Below are positions 27,801 to 36,280 of a DNA stretch of 64,000 bases, in pieces. A program made the position numbers and the translations under genes. Source of the DNA: Cupriavidus pampae (GTDB lineage Bacteria; Pseudomonadota; Gammaproteobacteria; Burkholderiales; Burkholderiaceae). Below the pieces are notes generated by a model. That model made no database searches, was not told the DNA's origin, and worked only from the letters and a program-made list of their open reading frames with translations. The DNA lies in the NCBI RefSeq assembly GCF_914271485.1, contig NZ_CAJZAG010000004.1:248001-312000 (forward strand), in the 5' to 3' direction. Each line of letters opens with the position of its first letter. Position 1 is the first letter of the stretch.

Positions 27801-29038
27801 ACCCCGTGCAGGCCGCGCGCCTCGCGCGGGCACGCGTGTTCGCCGCCAGCCCCGGCAGCTATGCGATCGGCGTGCAGCAGATGGTCGAGCAAAGCCGCGA
27901 CGTGCAGCCAGGCGGCCAAGGCAGCCAAGGCGCTCAAGGCCCCGACCGCTCGCCGCTCGCCGAACTCTACCTGCATGCCATGAACCACGCCTACTCGTCC
28001 GAAGGCTGGGGCGAGAGCGCCCCCGGCGCATTGGCCAGCCATCTGCGTTCAAACCAGACCGTACTGTTCTCCCGCACCAGCACACTCTACGGCGCGCTCG
28101 ACAACGACGACACCTATCAGTACGCGGGCGGCCTCGTCGCAGCCACGCGCGCGGTGACCGGGCAGGCGCCGCCGCTCTGGCTGCATAACCTGCGTACAGC
28201 GGGCGAAGTCCGCACCGTCGATGCCCGCGCGTGGCTCGCCACCGAACTCAATGCGCGCCACTGGAATCCGAAGTGGATCACCGCGATGCAGCGCTCCGGC
28301 TACGCCGGCGCACGCGAGATCCAGCGCGAGATCGAGCATCTCTACGGCTTTCAGGCCACCGTGCCCGAGCAGATGTCGGGCACGTTCTGGCAACGCACGT
28401 ACGACGTCTACGTGGCCGACAGCCTGCACCTCGGGACGGACCAGTTTTTCCGCACCGCCAATCCACACGCACAGCAAGCCATGTTGGCAAGACTGATCGA
28501 AGTGGACCGGCAGGGCAGCTATCGCTTCAGCGATGCGGAACGCACGGAATTGTTGCGCCGCTACGCAACATCTGTGCAACGCGACGGCCTGTCGTGCACC
28601 GCGAATACCTGTGGCAACCCCGTGCTGATGGCCCATATCGCGCGGGCCGCGCAGGCCGCGCACATCGACCCGGCCATGCTGCGCGACGTCGGCCGGCAGT
28701 TCGCCGCCGCGAAAGTCGTGCAACCGGTCTCGGCATCGGGCACACCACCGGCCACACCACCGGCCACACCATCGGCACCCCCGTCGCATGTGCGTCCCGA
28801 ACCCGCCGCCCCGGCGCGCGCCGCGCCGATGCCCACCCCGCCGCGGCAAGATGCCGCACCGCAAGCGACATCCCCTCCGGCGCCAGCCGCCATCCACGGC
28901 ATCCGCCTCGAACCCGTCCCTACGAAGACCGCAGCGCCCACCGCGCTGTCCGCGCCGTGGCGCCTGGGCGCGGCCGCGCTTATGGCGCTCGTCTTCTTAG
29001 CCGGCGCGCTCGCCGCGTGGAGCCGCGCCGCCCGCTGA
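24887..29038 (+). CDS. Exported, membrane-anchored CobN/ChlH-like chelatase paralogue
   Basis: The 1383-residue protein has the full CobN/ChlH body, including NNPPGRGNIGASYL (about 388-401), HVGRHGTLEWLPGKQVAL (about 565), QAKRRSAAVLVSHLSP and, towards the C-terminus, HLRSNQTVLFSRTSTLYG and NPKWITAMQRSGYAG. Unlike the cytoplasmic enzyme encoded at 32096, it begins with a signal peptide (about residues 1-33, ending ADAA). It ends with a Pro/Ala-rich linker (about 1285-1350) and one membrane helix (about 1358-1377) before a short basic tail. This predicts a periplasmic catalytic domain tethered by its C-terminus. ATP-driven insertion by ChlI/ChlD is not expected in that compartment, so a tetrapyrrole-handling or metal-removal role, as discussed for HmuS-like proteins, is an inference. 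Confidence 0.85.
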   Translation: MSVFRLVRTGMHTAIWLLLACLLLTMGRAADAAPVRILVITPNTHLLPAAQAAFRATLARGDEVAEIDFSATPPDAARIARADVIQTWYLPAAMQRTLAPAMRAAHARGALLLATPTPDAEAAWGVSLDAARNEAARQYWEAGGTDNLAAFFAYAAAQRGAAIAVPAVRPAPVAGIYHPRAAQPFDGLPAYLQWYRSRDGGGMSAQAPLVGLAFYATSYRQRDLAHIDALVAALERQGIGVVPVFGWPLSSLDAYLTTDGSAADASAAPISLLLSLNLTIPRAQDKDWLAAHRIRVINLIATRDSRATWAGDVRGIAGDRVPLLLTAPERSGATEPMLFATQEDVDGARASSAVPERVDAIVARVRQWLALRGKPAAERHVAVLYYNNPPGRGNIGASYLATLPSLTAMLERLRTAGYRTGATLPDTATLTRLLEANGRNVETWSPGELETMVRAGHVTLLPVSQYRKWFDELPPAFRAAVTRAWGPPEGNPLMLVRADIAGVSGEPAFVIPGLRFGNVFVGPQPLRTTFARAQDTSHDLLTPPPHSYIAAYLWYRHAFGADAVVHVGRHGTLEWLPGKQVALAGDDSAEVLLGGLPNAYVYIQDGGGEAIQAKRRSAAVLVSHLSPLLADAGQPPALARLDAAIEQEEATRDASPELARRYRAEALAQIRELGLDRQLGLDASAPWEAIEPTIHAFLHRVEAEPVPLGIHALGAMPPVAEQQDALATMLVGRLRQETVRALGTARLREWAADMVAAREPSLDGVPAVQVESARAAIATGRAWLTDLRASPARELDGLVTVLDGNYLPSGPLGDPVRTPDSLPTGRNLHAFDGALMPTRAAWELGKSMAAQTLERYRQEHGAAPEAVSMVLWYGETERHQGAMEAEALYLMGVMPVWNARGAVEDVRLIPDAELGRPRVNVVLTISGIYRDGFGDKVALLDKAARLAAAAGDNALSRHDRAVAAALVARGTDPVQAARLARARVFAASPGSYAIGVQQMVEQSRDVQPGGQGSQGAQGPDRSPLAELYLHAMNHAYSSEGWGESAPGALASHLRSNQTVLFSRTSTLYGALDNDDTYQYAGGLVAATRAVTGQAPPLWLHNLRTAGEVRTVDARAWLATELNARHWNPKWITAMQRSGYAGAREIQREIEHLYGFQATVPEQMSGTFWQRTYDVYVADSLHLGTDQFFRTANPHAQQAMLARLIEVDRQGSYRFSDAERTELLRRYATSVQRDGLSCTANTCGNPVLMAHIARAAQAAHIDPAMLRDVGRQFAAAKVVQPVSASGTPPATPPATPSAPPSHVRPEPAAPARAAPMPTPPRQDAAPQATSPPAPAAIHGIRLEPVPTKTAAPTALSAPWRLGAAALMALVFLAGALAAWSRAAR

Positions 29039-29198
29039 AGCCCCATCGAAGTCCCACCGAAGTCCCCCGCATCCCCCGGCGGGAGGGCTTCAGACGTAGC
29101 ACTTGCTGCCGATATTGACGCATGGTCCTGCCTGCCAGCAGCGACCGCCAAATCCAATACGAAGCATTACCAAGCCATACGAAGAACGGGGAAAGAAG

Positions 29199-30890
29199 AT
29201 GGGCGGGCGCAATACAACCAGCTGGAAGGTAATGGCCGCGTGCGCACTGAGCGCGGCGCTCGCGGCATGTGGCGGCGGTGGCGATGACGGCGGTGCGCCG
29301 GCCAGCGCCGGCGCGCCCGCCACCAACTCCAACCCGGTCGTACCCAGCACACCGACCACGCCCACGGTGGTGGTGGCATCCGCCTGCGGCGGCTGCGCCG
29401 CGATCGATGCCAACACTTACGCCGGCAGCGGCACTGGTGTCTGGGAGGCCAGCAACACCTCGCTCGCCGCGGCCGATGTGCCTGTTCACATCGCCGGCCT
29501 CAATGGCCAGGACGTGTCGCTGGTGTTCACCAACGACGGCGCCGCCGCGCAGGCCATGCCCGGCATCTCGCTGACCGCTTCGCGCTTCCCCGCCGCACTG
29601 CAGAGCCTGCAACTCGATAACGGCACACAGGATGCGGAAGCGACCAAGCGCCGCATCGCGGACTTCAACCGCGACGGCTGGGCCACGCTGGTTGGCGACA
29701 AGCGTCCGCAATCGTTCTCGACGATCGCACCTCAGGCACCGAATTTCACCACGCTGACCAGTTCGCGCACGTGGTATCACGCGGACAACAGCGCGCGCAC
29801 CGCGACCCTGCGCAAGCAGGTGACCACGACAGACGGCATCACGGTCAACTTTTGGGTAGAGAATGGCGAGGAAGGGACGGGCAAGATCGACTCGACGATC
29901 CTTGATGGCCTGGCCTCCGCCTACGCAAACGCCGGCGGCATCTACGACATGCTCAAGTCCGTTGGCGGCGTCATGTGGGGTGCGCAGTCGTTCCCGACGC
30001 TGATCAGCGGCAGCGGCCAGCCGATCGACATCGTGATCCTGAACTTCGATCACAATGGCCAGCCTTACGACCTCGTCGGCTACTTCTACGCGCGCAACAA
30101 TTTCAAGCAGTCGAGTCAGCCGTTCAGCAACGAATCGATCTCGCTGTACCTCGACGCGGAAACGCTGTATCTGGCCGGTGCGGCCGGCATGCAGCAGATG
30201 CGCATGACCATGGCCCACGAAGGCATGCATATGCAGAACTTCTACCGCCGCGGCGTGCAGCAGTCGAGCGTCTACATGTACGACACGTGGCTCGAGGAAG
30301 CCACCGCGATGATGATGGAAGACTTCGCGAGCTTCACCATCGATCCGTCGTACAACGCGATTCGTGACGTGCGCTTCCGCGACTACGTCGCCTATGGCGC
30401 GGGCTCGTACAACTGCAACCTCACGGTCTGGCGCCCGTTCGATGCCAACGTCTGCGACAGCTACTCCGTCTCGGGCGCGTTCGGTGGCTTCCTGAACCGC
30501 CAGCTCGGCCTGGCGTTCTACCGCAACCTGCTTACCAACTTCAGCACCACGACGTCGATCGGCGTGCTCGACTCGGCCATCCGCTCGGTGCTGCCGGGCT
30601 CGGGCTTCACGCAGCAGTTCGCGGCGTGGAGCGCTACCGCCGCCTCTCTGATGCCGGCGAGCGCCAGCCCGCCCGGCTACGGCTATCCGGTGCGCGCGGA
30701 TGGCGGCTTTGTGCTGCCGCTGATCGATCCGGCTTCCTATGCCGGCCGGCGCACGCTGACGACGGCCGTGCCGCAGACGCTGCAGGCCTACGCCAGCCTG
30801 CCGATCGTGCGTCAGGCGGTGCGTGGTACCTATAGCGAGACCGTGCGCGTGCCCGCTGGCACCCAGTTGTCCATCGTCGTGCATGATTAA
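29199..30890 (+). CDS. Secreted zinc metalloprotease-like lipoprotein (M30/gluzincin type)
   Basis: The 563-residue product starts after a GGGGAAAG ribosome site at 29199 and has a lipoprotein signal with a Leu-Ala-Ala-Cys lipobox near residue 25, followed by a Gly/Asp/Ala-rich spacer. The zinc motif HEGMH is at about residues 340-344, with a downstream WLEEATAMMMED segment supplying a third ligand Glu, as in gluzincins. The overall pattern is that of hyicolysin-like M30 peptidases. It sits between the two chelatase blocks on the same strand, 160 bp after the exported CobN gene. Substrate and link to the chelatases are unknown. The longer frame from 29103 has no signal peptide. Confidence 0.75.
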   Translation: MGGRNTTSWKVMAACALSAALAACGGGGDDGGAPASAGAPATNSNPVVPSTPTTPTVVVASACGGCAAIDANTYAGSGTGVWEASNTSLAAADVPVHIAGLNGQDVSLVFTNDGAAAQAMPGISLTASRFPAALQSLQLDNGTQDAEATKRRIADFNRDGWATLVGDKRPQSFSTIAPQAPNFTTLTSSRTWYHADNSARTATLRKQVTTTDGITVNFWVENGEEGTGKIDSTILDGLASAYANAGGIYDMLKSVGGVMWGAQSFPTLISGSGQPIDIVILNFDHNGQPYDLVGYFYARNNFKQSSQPFSNESISLYLDAETLYLAGAAGMQQMRMTMAHEGMHMQNFYRRGVQQSSVYMYDTWLEEATAMMMEDFASFTIDPSYNAIRDVRFRDYVAYGAGSYNCNLTVWRPFDANVCDSYSVSGAFGGFLNRQLGLAFYRNLLTNFSTTTSIGVLDSAIRSVLPGSGFTQQFAAWSATAASLMPASASPPGYGYPVRADGGFVLPLIDPASYAGRRTLTTAVPQTLQAYASLPIVRQAVRGTYSETVRVPAGTQLSIVVHD

Positions 30891-30899
30891 ACTCCCGTT

Positions 30900-30922
30900 C
30901 CGCTCTCCCACCGGGAGAGCGG
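30900..30922. repeat. REP-like palindrome after the metalloprotease gene
   Basis: CCGCTCTCCC and GGGAGAGCGG form a 10-bp stem around ACC, followed by a G-rich tail, as in the REP elements at 34636, 38657 and 59081. It lies 9 bp after the stop and may also terminate transcription or protect the 3' end. Confidence 0.65.
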
Positions 30923-31024
30923 ACGGGGGCTGAGGGCAGAGTAGGAGCGCGGGGAGGGAATACCGCTGCTCTGCTATGCTGGTCGTCTTTGCGAAACCCT
31001 TCGCGGCACAACCATTCGACCGGC

Positions 31025-32092
31025 ATGCAAACCAACAAAATCCCGGCAACCATCGTCACCGGCTTCCTCGGCAGCGGCAAGACGACGCTGTTGCGACATA
31101 TCCTCGATAACGCCAATGGCCGCCGCATCGCGGTGATCGTCAACGAGTTCGGTGAACTCGGCATCGACGGCGAGATTCTCAAGGGTTGCGGCATCGGTTG
31201 CGACGACGCGGGGGAGCCCACCGGCCAGCTGTACGAGCTGGCCAACGGCTGCCTGTGCTGCACCGTGCAGGAAGAGTTCTATCCGGTCATGGAGAAGCTG
31301 CTCGAGCGCCGTGACCAGATCGATCACGTGCTGATCGAGACCTCGGGCCTGGCCCTGCCCAAGCCGCTGGTGCAGGCGTTCCACTGGCCGAGCATCCGCA
31401 ATGCGTTCACGGTCGATGCCGTGGTGACCGTGGTCGACGGCCCGGCTGCCGCCGCGGGCCAGTTCGCGGCCAATCCGGTCGCGGTGGACGCGCAGCGCCG
31501 CGCGGATCCGAATCTCGATCACGAATCGCCGCTGCACGAACTGTTCGAGGATCAGCTCGGCAGCGCCGATCTCGTCATTCTCAACAAGACCGACCTGATG
31601 GACGACGCGCAGCGCGCGCAGGTGGAAGCGCTGGTGCGGCCCGAGATTCCGGCGGAGGTCAAGATCGTTCCCGCGCAGGGCGGCCGCATCGACGTGGGCC
31701 TGCTGCTCGGCCTGAATCGTGCGTCCGAGGACACGATCCATCTGCGCGTCGATCATCATGGCGATGGCGACGATCCCGATCATCATCACGACGAGTTCGA
31801 CTCGGTGGTGGTAGAGGTGGGCGATGTCGATCGCGATCGTCTGGTGGCCGCGCTCGGCAAGCTGGTGCAATCGCACACGATCTATCGCATCAAGGGTTTT
31901 GTGGCGCTGCCTGGCAAACCGATGCGACTGGTCGTGCATGGCGTGGGCCAGCGCTTCGATAGCTACTTCGACCGTGCCTGGCGTGCCGACGAGGCGCGTC
32001 GCACGCGCGTGGTGCTGATCGGGCAGGAGCTCGATCACGCCACCTTGCAAGCCGCGCTGGATACCGAACTCGGTACGTCCGCGCGCGCCTGA
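31025..32092 (+). CDS. cobW: CobW, G3E GTPase metallochaperone of cobalamin synthesis
   Basis: CobW proteins are GTPases thought to supply cobalt to the CobNST-type chelatase. The 355-residue product shows the P-loop GFLGSGKTTLL (about residues 13-23), NEFGELGIDG, the metal-binding GCLCC motif, the ETSGLALP segment, NKTDL (guanine specificity) and a His/Asp-rich loop around HHGDGDDPDHHHDE. The ATG at 31025 is favoured over an upstream non-ATG start in this frame. It is only 3 bp from cobN, so the two are co-transcribed. Confidence 0.93.
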   Translation: MQTNKIPATIVTGFLGSGKTTLLRHILDNANGRRIAVIVNEFGELGIDGEILKGCGIGCDDAGEPTGQLYELANGCLCCTVQEEFYPVMEKLLERRDQIDHVLIETSGLALPKPLVQAFHWPSIRNAFTVDAVVTVVDGPAAAAGQFAANPVAVDAQRRADPNLDHESPLHELFEDQLGSADLVILNKTDLMDDAQRAQVEALVRPEIPAEVKIVPAQGGRIDVGLLLGLNRASEDTIHLRVDHHGDGDDPDHHHDEFDSVVVEVGDVDRDRLVAALGKLVQSHTIYRIKGFVALPGKPMRLVVHGVGQRFDSYFDRAWRADEARRTRVVLIGQELDHATLQAALDTELGTSARA

Positions 32093-32095
32093 TCC

Positions 32096-35000
32096 ATGCA
32101 TCTGCTGTCCACCCGGCCCGGCGGCTTTGTCGAGGACAACGCCGTCGTGCTGCGCATCGAGCAGACGCCGGGCGACATCGTGGTGCTGAGCGCGGCGGAT
32201 ACCACGCTGTCTTTGCTCGCGAGCGCGGTGCCGCGCCTCGGCGACGATTTCCCCTCGGTGCGCCTGGCCAACCAGATGTATCTGCGCCAGCCTGCCTCGC
32301 TTGATCTGTACGTTGACGAGGTACTGCGGCATGCGCGCGTGGTGGTGGTCGATCATCTGGGTGGCGCGAGCGACTGGGCCTATGGGCTCGAACGATTGCC
32401 CGAGCTGGCGCGTGCGCGTAACCAATTGCTGGTGATGGGCTCGGGCGACCTTGCCGAAGACGACAACCTCGCGCGTCACGGTAATGCGCCGGCCGCGCTG
32501 AGTCACCAGCTCTGGCTTTATCTCCGCGAAGGCGGGGCGGGCAACGCCGAGCAGTTTTTCCGCTGCCTCGGTCATCACGCGTTCAAGATCGGCGAGCCTG
32601 CGCTGCCGCCACAGGTGCTGCCGCAGGCCGCGCTCTATCATCGCGATCATGGCGTGGCGACCATTGCGGACTGGCAGCGCGAGTGGGCCCTGCGTGGTCT
32701 GGCCGATGCGCCCGTGGTCGCAGTGCTGTTCTATCGCTCGCATTTGCAGGCAGGCAATACCGAGGTGTTCGACGCGTTGTGCACCGCGCTGATGGAGGCG
32801 GGGCTGCGGCCGTTGCCGGTCGCGCTTACTTCGCTCAAGGAACCGATCTGTCGCGAAGTGCTGCAACGCCTGTGCGATGCGCATGAGGTGGCGCTCGTGC
32901 TCAATACCACCGCGTTCTCGGCGGGCTCGCCAGATGGCGGCACGCATGGCGAGGCCGATGGCGTGGTGATCGCCAACGATGCGCCGGTGCTGCAGGTAAT
33001 TCTGTCGGGTGGCAATCGCGAGGACTGGCTCGCGGACAGCCAGGGGTTGGGGGCGCGCGATATCGCGATGCATGTCGCGTTGCCCGAGGTCGATGGCCGC
33101 ATCATCACGCGCGCGATCAGCTTCAAGGGGCTCGCCTATCGCTGCCCGCATACCGAGGCCGATGTGGTGCGCTATCAGCCCGATGTCGAGCGCGTTGGCT
33201 TTGTGGCCGAACTCGCGCGCCGGTGGTGCCGGTTGCGCGCGCTGCCCAACGCGGACAAGCGCGTGGCGCTGATCATGGCCAACTATCCGGCCAGCGAGGG
33301 GCGCATCGGCAATGGGGTGGGGCTCGATACGCCGGCATCGGTGGTGCGCATTCTCTCGCTGCTCGCGGCCGAGGGCTACGCCGTGGACGCGTTGCCTGCC
33401 GATGGCGATGCGCTGATGCGCGCGCTGACGGAAGGTGTGACCAACGACCTCGAGCAGCATGCGCTGCGGCCCGCGTTCCAGAGTCTGGCGATGGCGCGGT
33501 ACCGCGCGTGGTTTGCGCAGCTGCCGCAGGCGAGTCGCGATGCTGTCATAGCGCGCTGGGGCGAGCCTGAGCAGGATCCGATGGTGCGCGCGGACCGTTT
33601 CATGATTGCGGGGGTGCGCAGCGGCCATCTGTTTGTTGGCATCCAGCCAGCGCGGGCGTATGGCGTGGATGATTACGCGAGTTACCACGATGCCGAGCTC
33701 GTGCCGCCGCATGGTTACCTCGCGTTCTATCTGTGGCTGCGCGAGGTGTTTGCCATCGATGCGGTGGTGCATGTGGGCAAGCATGGCAACCTCGAATGGC
33801 TGCCGGGCAAGAGCGTGGCGCTGTCGGCGGCGTGCTGGCCCGATGCGATCCTCGGGCCGCTGCCGCATCTTTATCCGTTTATCGTCAACGATCCCGGCGA
33901 AGGCGCGCAGGCCAAGCGCCGCGCGCAGGCGGTGATCATCGACCATCTGATGCCGCCGCTCACGCGCGCGGAGAACTACGGGCCGCTGCAGGACCTCGAG
34001 CGGCAGGTGGACGAATACTACGAAGCGCTGACCGTCGATCCGCGTCGTGCGAAGCTATTGCGTCGCTCGATTCTGGATACGATCGTGAGCCAGCAGTTGC
34101 ACCGGGAGCTCGGCTTCGAGGCACCGGGCGGTGGTGCCGCCGCTGTTGCCGAGGAGGACGCGCTGCTCAACCGCACCGATGCGTGGCTATGCGAACTCAA
34201 GGAGTCGCAGATTCGCGATGGCCTGCACGTATTCGGCGAATCGCCGCGCGGCACGCAACGCCGCGACACCCTGGCCGCCCTCGCGCGCTTCCCGGCAGGC
34301 GAGGGCAGTGGCCTGCTCAACGCGCTGGCCGACGACCTCGAATTAGGCTTCAACCCCCTCGACGCGGACTGGGCCGCACCATGGCAAGGACCACGCCCGG
34401 CACTGCTGATGCAGATGGATGCAGGCCCCTGGCGCCACCACGGCGACACGCGCGAGCGACTGGAGCTGCTGGCGCTGCGGTTGCTGGAGGGCGAGATGTT
34501 TGGCGGCGGTATCGATGTGCCCACGCCGCCTTCGACGACCGACGCCGCTGGCGACGCGGCCGCTGCCCTTACCCTGCACCGTCTCCCAAAGGGGGAGGGG
34601 AGCCCGGCAGGCGCTCCGTACGCCGTCGGTTTGCTCCCCTCTCCCTCAGGGAGAGGGGTTGGGGGAGAGGGCACGCCGCGCACAGTGATCGGCGCCGCCG
34701 ACGATGCGGCCGCTGCCCTGACCCTGCACCTTCTCCCAAAGGGCAAGGGGAGCCGCGCAGGCGCTTCGCACGCCGCCGGTTTGCTCCCCTCTCCCTCAGG
34801 GAGAGGGGTTGGGGGAGAGGGTGAAAGTCAATCTACCAATTGTTTTCTCCCCTCTCCCTCGGGGAGAGGGGCCGGGGGTGAGGGCACGCCCTTGGCTCTC
34901 ACACTTCCTCGCACACTTCAGACGCTGCAACACATCGCCACCCACCTCCAGCCCAAACTCGACGCCTGCGGCGAGCAAGAGTTGTTGCAGCTAGCGCGCG

Positions 35001-36280
35001 GCCTGCAAGGACGCTTTGTCCCTCCGGGCCCCAGCGGCGCCCCATCCCGTGGCCGCCCGGACGTGCTGCCGACGGGCCGCAATTTCTACTCGGTGGACAC
35101 GCGTGCCGTCCCCACCCGCACCGCATGGACGCTCGGCGTGCGCTCCGCCGACCAGCTCGTCGAGCGCCACCTGCAGGAGCACGGCGAATACCCGAACGCT
35201 GTCGGCCTGTCCGTATGGGGCACCGCCACCATGCGCACCGGCGGTGACGACATCGCCCAGGCCATGGCCCTGCTCGGCGTACGCCCCAAATGGGCCCCCG
35301 GCAGTCACCGCGTGGTGGACTTCGAAATCCTCCCGGTGACCACCTTCAATCGCCCGCGCATCGACGTGACGCTGCGTGTGTCGGGGTTCTTCCGCGACGC
35401 GTTCCCCGGCCTCGTCGCGCTGTTCGACGCCGCCGTACGCGCCGTATCCGAACTCGACGAGACCGCCGACATCAATCCCATTCGCGCCCGCGTGCAGGCC
35501 GAACGCGCACGGTTGCAATCGACCGGCGTCGATGAAGACACCGCCCGCGAGCGGGCAACATGGCGCGTGTTCGGCGCGCGTCCCGGCGACTATGGCACCG
35601 GCCTGCAGGCGCTGATCGATAGCCGCCGCTGGCAGGACGATGCCGATCTCTCGCATGCCTACCTGCACGCGGGTGGCTACGCCTATGGCCAGCGCGCCGA
35701 CGGCATCGACGCGCGCGACAGCTTTGCCACGCGGCTCGGGGAGATCGACGCGGTAATCCAGAACCAGGACAACCGCGAGCACGACATCCTCGATGCCAAC
35801 GACTACTACCAGTTTCAGGGCGGCATGGTCGCAGCCGTCCGGCATCTGGGCGGCACTCAGCCCGCGATCTATCACGGCGATCACGCCAACCCCGCCGCGC
35901 CGCGCGTGCGCACGCTCGGCGAGGAAATCGCCCGCGTCATCCGTACGCGCGTGGTCAATCCCAAATGGATCGATGGCGTCAAACGCCACGGCTACAAGGG
36001 TGCCTTCGAGATGGCCGCAACGGTCGATTACCTGTTCGGCTACGATGCCACCGCGCGCGTGGTGGCGGACCACCAATACGCATTGGTGGCCGACGCGTAC
36101 GTGAACGACGACGCCACGCGCGACTGGATCGCGCGGCACAATCCGCGCGCGCTGCAGGGCATCTGCGAGCGCCTGCTCGAAGCGATGGATCGTGGTCTGT
36201 GGCAGGAACCCGGCGCGCAACGCGCGCGCATCGAAGCGCATCTGCTCGACAACGAGCAACGGCTCGAAGGACAGTCATGA
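32096..36280 (+). CDS. cobN: CobN, large subunit of aerobic cobaltochelatase, with REP-derived insert
   Basis: CobN binds hydrogenobyrinate a,c-diamide and receives cobalt in an ATP-driven reaction with the ChlI/ChlD-like subunits. The 1394-residue protein shows NYPASEGRIGNGVGLDTP, HVGKHGNLEWLPGKSVAL (about 557-574), NDPGEGAQAKRRAQA and, near the end, NPKWIDGVKRHGYKGA. It has no signal peptide. It is longer than usual because of a segment of about 115 residues (about 815-930), encoded by REP DNA, containing LLPSPSGRGVGGEG-type repeats. The frame stays open through it. The stop overlaps the ATG of the ATPase gene, so cobW, cobN and chlI/D form one operon. Confidence 0.93.
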   Translation: MHLLSTRPGGFVEDNAVVLRIEQTPGDIVVLSAADTTLSLLASAVPRLGDDFPSVRLANQMYLRQPASLDLYVDEVLRHARVVVVDHLGGASDWAYGLERLPELARARNQLLVMGSGDLAEDDNLARHGNAPAALSHQLWLYLREGGAGNAEQFFRCLGHHAFKIGEPALPPQVLPQAALYHRDHGVATIADWQREWALRGLADAPVVAVLFYRSHLQAGNTEVFDALCTALMEAGLRPLPVALTSLKEPICREVLQRLCDAHEVALVLNTTAFSAGSPDGGTHGEADGVVIANDAPVLQVILSGGNREDWLADSQGLGARDIAMHVALPEVDGRIITRAISFKGLAYRCPHTEADVVRYQPDVERVGFVAELARRWCRLRALPNADKRVALIMANYPASEGRIGNGVGLDTPASVVRILSLLAAEGYAVDALPADGDALMRALTEGVTNDLEQHALRPAFQSLAMARYRAWFAQLPQASRDAVIARWGEPEQDPMVRADRFMIAGVRSGHLFVGIQPARAYGVDDYASYHDAELVPPHGYLAFYLWLREVFAIDAVVHVGKHGNLEWLPGKSVALSAACWPDAILGPLPHLYPFIVNDPGEGAQAKRRAQAVIIDHLMPPLTRAENYGPLQDLERQVDEYYEALTVDPRRAKLLRRSILDTIVSQQLHRELGFEAPGGGAAAVAEEDALLNRTDAWLCELKESQIRDGLHVFGESPRGTQRRDTLAALARFPAGEGSGLLNALADDLELGFNPLDADWAAPWQGPRPALLMQMDAGPWRHHGDTRERLELLALRLLEGEMFGGGIDVPTPPSTTDAAGDAAAALTLHRLPKGEGSPAGAPYAVGLLPSPSGRGVGGEGTPRTVIGAADDAAAALTLHLLPKGKGSRAGASHAAGLLPSPSGRGVGGEGESQSTNCFLPSPSGRGAGGEGTPLALTLPRTLQTLQHIATHLQPKLDACGEQELLQLARGLQGRFVPPGPSGAPSRGRPDVLPTGRNFYSVDTRAVPTRTAWTLGVRSADQLVERHLQEHGEYPNAVGLSVWGTATMRTGGDDIAQAMALLGVRPKWAPGSHRVVDFEILPVTTFNRPRIDVTLRVSGFFRDAFPGLVALFDAAVRAVSELDETADINPIRARVQAERARLQSTGVDEDTARERATWRVFGARPGDYGTGLQALIDSRRWQDDADLSHAYLHAGGYAYGQRADGIDARDSFATRLGEIDAVIQNQDNREHDILDANDYYQFQGGMVAAVRHLGGTQPAIYHGDHANPAAPRVRTLGEEIARVIRTRVVNPKWIDGVKRHGYKGAFEMAATVDYLFGYDATARVVADHQYALVADAYVNDDATRDWIARHNPRALQGICERLLEAMDRGLWQEPGAQRARIEAHLLDNEQRLEGQS
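34541..34871. repeat. REP elements and 150-bp in-frame duplication inside cobN
   Basis: Two copies of a segment, at about 34541-34690 and 34691-34821, are offset by exactly 150 bp (50 codons). Each ends in the palindrome CCCCTCTCCC-TCA-GGGAGAGGGG (34636-34658 and 34786-34808) and a TTGGGGGAGAGGG tail. A third palindrome with loop TCG follows at 34849-34871. Similarity between the copies is high but not perfect. The peptide they encode is Gly/Pro/Ser-rich and probably forms a surface loop. Confidence 0.9.

Noticed and set aside
30974..33946. 990-codon minus-strand frame across cobW and cobN
   Set aside because: It covers two genes with clear motifs on the plus strand, and its composition is typical of an antisense shadow.
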